Shown: positions 58,545 through 64,000 of the stretch, piece after piece | Layout of the letters: each line of letters begins with the position of its first letter | How positions within the stretch are numbered: position 1 is the stretch's first letter | Assembly (NCBI GenBank): GCA_023525715.1 | Contig: CM042010.1 | Span: forward strand, 82,709,894-82,773,893 | Direction of reading: 5' to 3' | Source of the DNA: Cichorium intybus | Lineage: Eukaryota > Streptophyta > Magnoliopsida > Asterales > Asteraceae | Length of the DNA: 64,000 nt | The notes under the pieces: model-generated | Seen by the model: the letters and a program-made list of their open reading frames with translations, nothing else | What the model was told of the DNA's origin: nothing | The model's database searches: none | Program-made: the position numbers and the translations under genes

Positions 58545-59299
58545 GAGCAGCACGTCTGGCTGAAGACGTTAAACTTAGCGCTTGTTGGGAGGCAACCCAT
58601 CGTGTCATAAGTAGGTTTTATATTTCTTAGGATTAATTTAGAAAATACATCAATCGTTTGCAGGTATTAGTGGTTTGAAGCAAGTGTGGGGTCGTGTGAA
58701 AAGGTTTTGAAATCTTCAAGACCGCGCCGCGGGTTTTGGAATTGCGCGATGCGGGTTCGAAACTCAACCCGATGCGCAGGGGTTGAATTAGCGACACGCG
58801 CGCCGCGGAAACAAGAAATGCGCGCCGCGGGAAACGATCAGACGGTTTTCGCCTTTATCCGGTGAGCCGCGGCTCACAACTCAAATCACACGACTCGGAG
58901 CTCTGGTGATCAAAAATTTCTTGCATTTTTTCTTGCTTATTGTGTTTCTACTACCAAGGTACACTCTTTTAACTATCTATTAGCTGTTTAAACTAGTTAT
59001 TAGGTAGTTAATTTTAGGGTTTTATTCCAAAAAGTTCAAAAACTTAGAATCACTAATGCTAGCCCATAGGGTGTTTGTTTTGCCAAATGGACACCCTAGA
59101 TGAGCTAATCGGAACCTAGGCTACCTTGTGGTATCATTAAATTGAGATTTAGCAGGTTAAAATGGGGATTTGATCCCGGGTTTACAAACAGGCGTACGCC
59201 GCGCCGCGCCCTTGCTCTTGGGCCGCGCCGCGGTGCGGTGGGGAAGGAAAAGGACTGATTTTGCAAAAAATTTTGTTTTGTGGCTATATTTTCTTTTGC
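58545..59299 (+). other. X2 spacer at the place of missing pol
   Basis: No gene. GCGCTTGTTGGGAGGCAACC at 58578-58597 is the short motif that usually follows pol in Athila/Tat elements, here only about 33 bases after the gag-protease stop. Then come a PPT-like CAAGTGTGGGGT (58681), CGCGCCGCGG motifs (58720-58830, 59197-59240) and a T-rich run leading into the splice acceptor. Confidence 0.65.
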
Positions 59300-59301
59300 A
59301 G
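59300..59301 (+). promoter_or_regulatory. Candidate 3' splice site abutting the X2 3' ORF
   Basis: TATATTTTCTTTTGCAG ends at 59301 and the ATGATG of the 3' ORF begins at 59302. The T-rich tract and GCAG fit a plant acceptor. Confidence 0.4.
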
Positions 59302-60519
59302 ATGATGTTCAGATTGGACCATGCCTTCCTTCAGTTTCCCGCAGAGCTTGACACTTCGGTGGAGTATACCTCGAGGAGAGACGCTTTGATTCATCGCCGG
59401 GTTCTTGAGGCGACGGTTATAGACCGAGACATCCTGAGGGACGCTGGGCTCTGGGAGGCGATTGAGCCATTCCTACATCGCACCTAGACCCACGAGGAGG
59501 CATCATTCACATGCCGTGGCTGGGACAGGATCATGGCCACGGACGAGGACGTGGTCTACACAGAGCTGCTATTGGAGTTCATCTCCACTGTCCATTTCGC
59601 TCCCAGGACGGGAGACCCAAGCTCCAGGATGGTGCGATTTCGCTTGGGAGGTGTGCACCAGGAGTGCAACCTCCGGGAGTTCGGGAGGCGCACGGGCATT
59701 TACACGCCAGCGGACCTCCAGCACCGATTCTTCACTCGGTTCTTCGGGTCATGCATTCAGGGGGAGCCGGAGCGCCCCCCCAACATGGAGGTTTGGGCAC
59801 CGCTGTCCAACGTCAGGTATGAGGCAGGAGCCTCGAGGGAGAGCCACTTATGTGATCCTCTTCATCGCCTCATGCACCGTATCGTCTCCACCTCCATCAT
59901 GCATCGGGAGGGGGGCGAGAAGGTGTCGGGCGATGATATGACATTTTTGTGGGTTCTCCTCGACCCGTCCCGATTCCTCCATCTTCCCTTTGCCCTCGCG
60001 ATCGCTTTCTCCACCCACGCGACCGGCGCCTCCTCCAGCAGCCCATTAGCCAGGGGGTATTTCATTACCCGCCTGGCCCGTTCGTATGGCATCCTCACTG
60101 CCCCAGTAGCTGCCTCTTTGACTGCTCTGCCTCCATCGCGCACTCCAGCACGCACTTTGGAGAGGATGTTGCTCATTGTGCAGCAGCGACCAGGGCAGTA
60201 CATCCGGGCCCCGATCGAGCCTCCTCAGGCACCTCAGCCTGCATACGCCCAGCCTGGCAGGATACGTCGGAGGCCAGAGCCGCCAGCACCAGAGCCTCCA
60301 CAGCCGCAACCTCAGCAGGATGACTCACCAGCCCTCAGCCGGCTGGAGGCCAGAGTCACGCGGATTGAGGGTCAGCTCACGAGAGTCTTGGACCTGCTCG
60401 AGTGGATTAGGGAGGTACTTATTCAGACTGCATCAGCCCAGGGCAGACACCCCCGACCATTCCCAGCCCGGTCTCACGATCATGAGGCTGGACCCTCCAG
60501 GCCGCCGGGTAGTGATTAA
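59302..60519 (+). pseudogene. X2 Athila ORF-1-like protein, one in-frame TAG
   Basis: Starts ATGATG directly after the acceptor-like site. Codon 62 (59485-59487) is TAG; the same frame then runs open to 60519. The central part has the layout of the Athila ORF-1 family: LEFISTVHF, VRFRLGGVHQECNLREFGRR, GIYTPADLQ, FLWVLLDPSRFLHLPFALA and YFITRLARSYGIL. The tail is Pro-rich with a short coiled coil (LSRLEARVTRIEGQLTRVL). The family is sometimes called env-like but its role is unknown. The stop may be recent damage or be read through; downstream starts (59533) would give a 328-codon protein. Confidence 0.75.
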
Positions 60520-61524
60520 TGTTTTCTTTCTTTCTTTTCTTTTTATTTTATTTTTGGGATTTATGTATAAACTTATGACACATCTATCTGTATATTATTT
60601 TATTATTTTCTGTCATGTGTGTTTTAATTTATTTGTTAAGTTGTGCATGATATATCAAATTGAGAGGGAGTTGTCTCAGACAAGTGTGGGGTCACCGTGC
60701 CCCCTCCACTTGTCTTGACCACCGGCGTGTCCTACTGTAGCGCTACAACTCCAGCATATGAATCGAGGATCTTTTTGTACGCATTATACATGTGATATTG
60801 AGCACCAAGCAGTCCATCATCCAAAAAAGGGTAACTCTTTCTCCCTTGCTTTGAAATAATTTTTTGTACAACGGGGAAGTTGTACGGTTTTAAGTGTGGG
60901 GTGTGGACGGTCGAAAGAGATATTTTTGAAATTTTTGCAGAACTGATCAATTTTTCAATTTTTAGCAATATTTTTCAAAATTTTTAATGAATTGCAATTT
61001 TGAAATGAATGGGTTGTGATTGTGATAGCATCAGTATTTTTCAAGAAATACTGTTTAGTTGTGATCATGCTATTAGTTAGTCAAATAAGTTGAGTTTTAC
61101 GAGTTTAGAAGATTGAGCCGTTTTAGGATTGGAATTTAGGAAGGAAAAGTCAATCTGTGGCCTTTGTTGTTCGAGCCGGTAAGTCTAAAATGGGTGGGCC
61201 TTATGCACCTTACCACCTAAGATCGTCTGGTCTGGGATGGTATTTCTGAAAGCTCGCTACACGGACAACATCGAAAGTCATGGACAATTCCTTAATGGCC
61301 TTTAGAATCTGAACGAGTAAGTACACTATATTGTGGACAGAAAGTTTGTAATCAAGGGTTCTTTAGAAAGCCATGAATTCCAAAGAACAACTCAATTATG
61401 TTTTCACAAACTATTCCATTCTAACTCGAAGAGCAATAAGCTTTGAAACTAAACACATTCAAAAACTGTTCGATTCTCTAATATAATTTGTTAAAAACTC
61501 TCTTGCTTGGGGACAAGCAAGGCA
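60520..61524 (+). other. X2 3' non-coding region
   Basis: No gene. PPT-like AAGTGTGGGGT copies at 60681-60692 and 60892-60903. A T-rich run after the ORF may assist 3' processing, but no terminator is identifiable. Confidence 0.5.
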
Positions 61525-61539
61525 CAAGTGTGGGGTGTT
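61525..61539 (+). other. Polypurine tract of X2
   Basis: CAAGTGTGGGGTGTT directly before the LTR; the fourth copy of the motif in the element and the one in the priming position. Confidence 0.8.
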
Positions 61540-62642
61540 TGACAACGCCTAGTGATATCAAGTATTTTAGGCGTTGTTGAGCCCTGTTCTTGGTAAAATT
61601 ATATCAAATATGCATGGGTATTCTCACCTTTCGTGTCAGGACTTGTCTGGAGAAAAAGAACGGAAACAGGGACTAAAAGTGTACAAAAAGGAAAAAGTAT
61701 GGAAAGAATGCAAAATCAAGAGAAGACGTACGCGCGCCGTGGATTTATATCCTGCGCGACGCGGATGTAAGGCGGTGGAACACATTTAAATGACGAAAAA
61801 ACTGGGAACGGATAAGTACGCGCGCCGCGGATTTCACATTTGCGCGGCGCGGTCACGGGAAATTTGCAACTATAAATAGAGGCATTTCCAGCCGAAAACC
61901 CTAGCAAAGACCTGGTGTAAACATCGACCTAGAAGCTCTTTGACTCGAGGATTCCATTTCAGAAGCTATAATTTGGTATTTTTCATGTTTTAGATTTTAT
62001 TTCATTTTAGTTAAACATTTGTAAGCTTTGTGTTGGATCTTTGGGTGTGACAACCATTGATCTTCAGCTTAGGGTTCTGTTTTTAGTAGTGTTTGGTTAC
62101 TGATTTAATGTTTGGATATTGGTTTTGATAAATGAAATCATTCGGTTAATGTTAACATTGGTTTTTCGGTACTTTGGATGTTAGTTTGTGATTTGGTTGT
62201 TTGATTGTGATTGGATTTTGTTTGTGACCTAGTTAGGATTGTTTTCCCTTTGCTGAAAACAGTAGTTAACTTGGTTATATTGAGCATTAAACCTTGGCTA
62301 TTATCTGTCTCATAGAACTGTTAGTTATTAGCTAGTTTGTGCTGTGCTTGGTTTTGCTAGTTTGAATGCCTTCAATTACTCCTGATTCAGAGATGTACTT
62401 CTGAATTCAGAAAGTAACTAGGTCATTTGGACATAGCTAAGCTTGGCTTGGGTGTTGAATATTGCTTTGAGGTAGAAAAATAGAAATTAGTTCCTCCGAC
62501 TATAGTCGTGACACTATCAGTTGGTAATCTCTCATCTAGCCTGACCACGTAGCTCCTGTGGATCGACCCTGACTCCACTATACTAGTGAATGTTAGGTTA
62601 TTTCTTATTTTTGACCGCATGACGACCTCTGCGTGCACGTCA
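61540..62642 (+). repeat. 3' LTR of X2
   Basis: 1103 bp, same ends as the 5' LTR. TATAAATA at 61871-61878. Followed by the GGGAG duplication. Confidence 0.96.
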
Positions 62643-62695
62643 GGGAGAAGCACTCTCAATAGAAGATGAAATTCGAAAGGATACTGCATGGCACA

Positions 62696-62752
62696 TTGTG
62701 AGTCGTTAGTGGAGCGTCTGTGGATCACCGGCACAATAATAGGGACTCACAA
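62696..62752 (+). promoter_or_regulatory. H 3' hairpin a
   Basis: Perfect 9-bp stem TTGTGAGTC/GACTCACAA around a loop with the shared GGAGCGTCTGTGGATCACCG version of the motif (62711-62734). Confidence 0.65.
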
Positions 62753-62779
62753 AGAGTTTCCCAATACAAAGGTACATGG

Positions 62780-62799
62780 GCCCGGGATTACCCCCGGGC
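62780..62799 (+). promoter_or_regulatory. H GC-rich hairpin
   Basis: GCCCGGG and CCCGGGC, a perfect 7-bp stem with a six-base loop ATTACC, about 30 bases after hairpin a. D has the looser GCGGGCATTCCCGAG at the comparable place after its leader hairpins (about 9785). Confidence 0.5.
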
Positions 62800-63004
62800 A
62801 TCTCGCAAGAAAGGATATTCAGATTCTCAAAATATGCCAAAGGATTGGATTTTGAGAAAGGGCTGAAAGATTTCCATTAAGATGTCAGAAAGGTTTGGAT
62901 TCTCAAAATGTGCCAAAAGTTATGGATTTTGTGAATAGTCCATAACCGTGTCAAAGCCAGTGGGAGTGTCGCTGTTATCTACTATCTCTATATGTGGGTT
63001 ACAT

Positions 63005-63345
63005 ATTGTTTCTAGGAAACGTCTCTTTTCATTACAAAGTGTAATGACTTGGTGTTAAGAGACGGATCGCTATGAAAGACTTAATAGAGATACGACATAC
63101 TCAGGTGGTTGTGAACATCTATGAGATAGATCAAGACTCTGCCAATATGATCTTGATGATATTCAAGATGCATAGCCCAAAGAAAGGAGTTTTCTATCAT
63201 TGTAAAGTATGATGAGTTGGCATGAGAGATATAAAGAAGGTGAAACATACTCACATAATCCATAGACATCTATCAGATAGATATTATCATCAGTATAGAC
63301 CTAGCCATAGTAAGCATGATCTTGGTAAGATTCAAGATGCATGAG
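63005..63345 (+). repeat. Diverged tandem duplication, unit about 170 bp
   Basis: Units share TCATTGTAAAGTATGATGAG-type, GAAACATACTCA, ACATCTATGAGATAGAT and ATGATCTTGATGATATTCAA segments; the ends at AAGATGCAT fall at about 63173 and 63342. Confidence 0.65.
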
Positions 63346-63667
63346 AAAAAGTCTCCGAAAGGAAATAGTTATTAAAAGTCATGACACAAGGATTATAAGT
63401 AATCTTAAGATTCCAAAAAGGGTTTGGAATAAGATTAGATTGGATTCCACGAGCTTTTTGGATCGATCAGAAGTGTCATGAACATGTCCTGATGACTTCA
63501 GGCTTAAAGCATACTAAGTCAGATTCAGGATATGACCCGGCTGGGAATACTTAATGGATTCTGTACATACGTGAGAAATCATTGGGAAATGATCGGGGTG
63601 AATGTTAATAGTAATTTGAAAACAGTTTCAAATAAGTAAAACGAATTAATGGTTAAAGAATTTCATT

Positions 63668-63713
63668 GGTATTCCGATGGAGCGCGTGTGGGTCACCGAC
63701 ACATCATAACACC
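63668..63713 (+). promoter_or_regulatory. H 3' hairpin b (weaker)
   Basis: Arms GGTATTCCGATG and CATCATAACACC pair at 9 of 12 positions; loop motif GGAGCGCGTGTGGGTCACCG at 63679-63702. The reverse-strand relative at 32985-33029 is better paired. Confidence 0.5.
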
Positions 63714-64000
63714 TCGAAACAGTCTTAGGGTGCAGTAATGTGGACTAAAGATCTTGAGAACCATGGAAAGTCACAGTACTCGTCACCAGAATGGAGTTTT
63801 AAGTGAGAATGACAATATGACTAATTTGAGATATCATTGGAAGAATGTCTGATTGGATAAAGTGTATCGATGTATGACATTTGGATACATAGGAAGAGTG
63901 AAAGGTCATATAGATATAGATATATAACATGACTTAAAAGTTTAAAAGAAATCTAGAAACCGATAATAGTTTTATGAAGGATCTGACTTGGTGATTACCT

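Larger units (their letters stand above)
54201..62642 (+). mobile_element. X2: complete-ended Athila-like element lacking RT, RNase H and integrase
   Basis: 8442 bp: LTR 54201-55302, tRNA-Asp-type PBS, gag-protease frame 55440-58544, GC-motif spacer, Athila ORF-1-like frame 59302-60519 (one TAG), 1.0 kb 3' region, purine tract and LTR 61540-62642. Perfect GGGAG duplications. LTRs differ by about 14 substitutions and one indel in 1102 bp, so it is young. Nothing between 58545 and 59301 resembles RT, RNase H or integrase, so polymerase is missing as a block. It must have been copied by enzymes supplied by another element. Confidence 0.93.
49741..64000 (+). mobile_element. H: pol-less element related to D/E (plus), split by X2
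   Basis: LTR 49741-50508, PBS, structured leader to 51653, a 245-codon gag (51654-52391), then 1.8 kb of sequence without recognisable protease, integrase or RT up to the X2 insertion at 54196. It continues from 62648 as D/H-type 3' non-coding sequence to the window end. The 3' LTR is not reached. LTR and leader are related to D/E, but the gag differs strongly. GTTGC at 49736-49740 would be its left target duplication. Confidence 0.82.
62648..64000 (+). other. H 3' non-coding region (continues beyond window)
   Basis: No gene. Matches the 32393-33065 fragment in reverse over its last 350 bases. Contains hairpins at 62696-62752 and 63668-63713, a GC-rich hairpin at 62780-62799, a duplicated GATTCTCAAAATATGCCAAA-type segment (about 62825 and 62893) and a diverged tandem duplication of about 170 bp (63005-63345). 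Confidence 0.6.

Noticed and set aside
59170..59301. Upstream ATG at 59170 as start of the X2 3' ORF
   Set aside because: The 44 residues before 59302 translate the GC-motif spacer and the T-rich tract. The ATGATG right after the acceptor-like GCAG fits the ORF-1-like family better.

Overview
The window is plant repeat DNA, most likely intergenic heterochromatin of a eudicot. Nearly all of it is LTR retrotransposons of the Ty1/copia (SIRE-like and a second lineage) and Ty3/gypsy (Athila/Tat- and Tekay-like) kinds, nested in one another. Primer-binding sites complementary to plant initiator tRNA-Met and tRNA-Asp, 5-bp target duplications and TG...CA LTR ends support this. I found no host gene, tRNA, rRNA or CRISPR array. 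The species cannot be named from sequence alone. Names used below are local labels: G1 and G2 (two SIRE-like copia copies), D and E (two copies of another copia family), H (a pol-less relative of D/E), X1 and X2 (Athila-like elements).

Layout. 1-1762: 5' end of X1 (minus), inserted in the 3' part of G1. 1763-25892: G1 (minus), split in gag by D. 8030-23333: D (plus), flanked by CTATG duplications and itself split in gag by E. 10920-18548: E (minus, same family as D), flanked by CTTGC/CTTGT. This gives G1 > D > E. 25893-37820: a mosaic of older fragments: a long Tekay-like LTR with two tandem arrays, a diverged D-type LTR, a Tat-type leader and gag, a copia-like 3' LTR, a D/H-family 3' fragment, a Tekay-like 3' LTR, a gag-protease remnant and another LTR-like block. 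37821-49740: G2 (minus) with a third ORF before its 3' LTR, cut at 49740 by H. 49741-64000: H (plus), which has a gag but no recognisable pol and is split by X2 (54201-62642, GGGAG duplications). This gives G2 > H > X2.

Most coding regions are decayed. The exceptions are the 1034-codon gag-protease frame of X2 and the 245-codon gag of H. X2 is the youngest insertion: its LTRs differ at about 14 substitutions plus one indel in 1.1 kb, counted by eye. It has gag, protease and an Athila ORF-1-like 3' frame, but no reverse transcriptase, RNase H or integrase, so it would need enzymes in trans. The same holds for H.

The most interesting signal is non-coding. D, E and H share a conserved structured leader between the primer-binding site and gag. 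It has hairpins whose arms change in a compensatory way while a GGTTAACC-centred palindromic loop is kept. Related hairpins recur in the 3' non-coding part of H and in an H-like fragment. This looks like a cis-acting RNA signal for dimerisation or packaging, shared by pol-bearing and pol-less elements. A second signal is a retrovirus-like arrangement in X2: a consensus splice donor just after the primer-binding site and an acceptor abutting the start of the 3' ORF.
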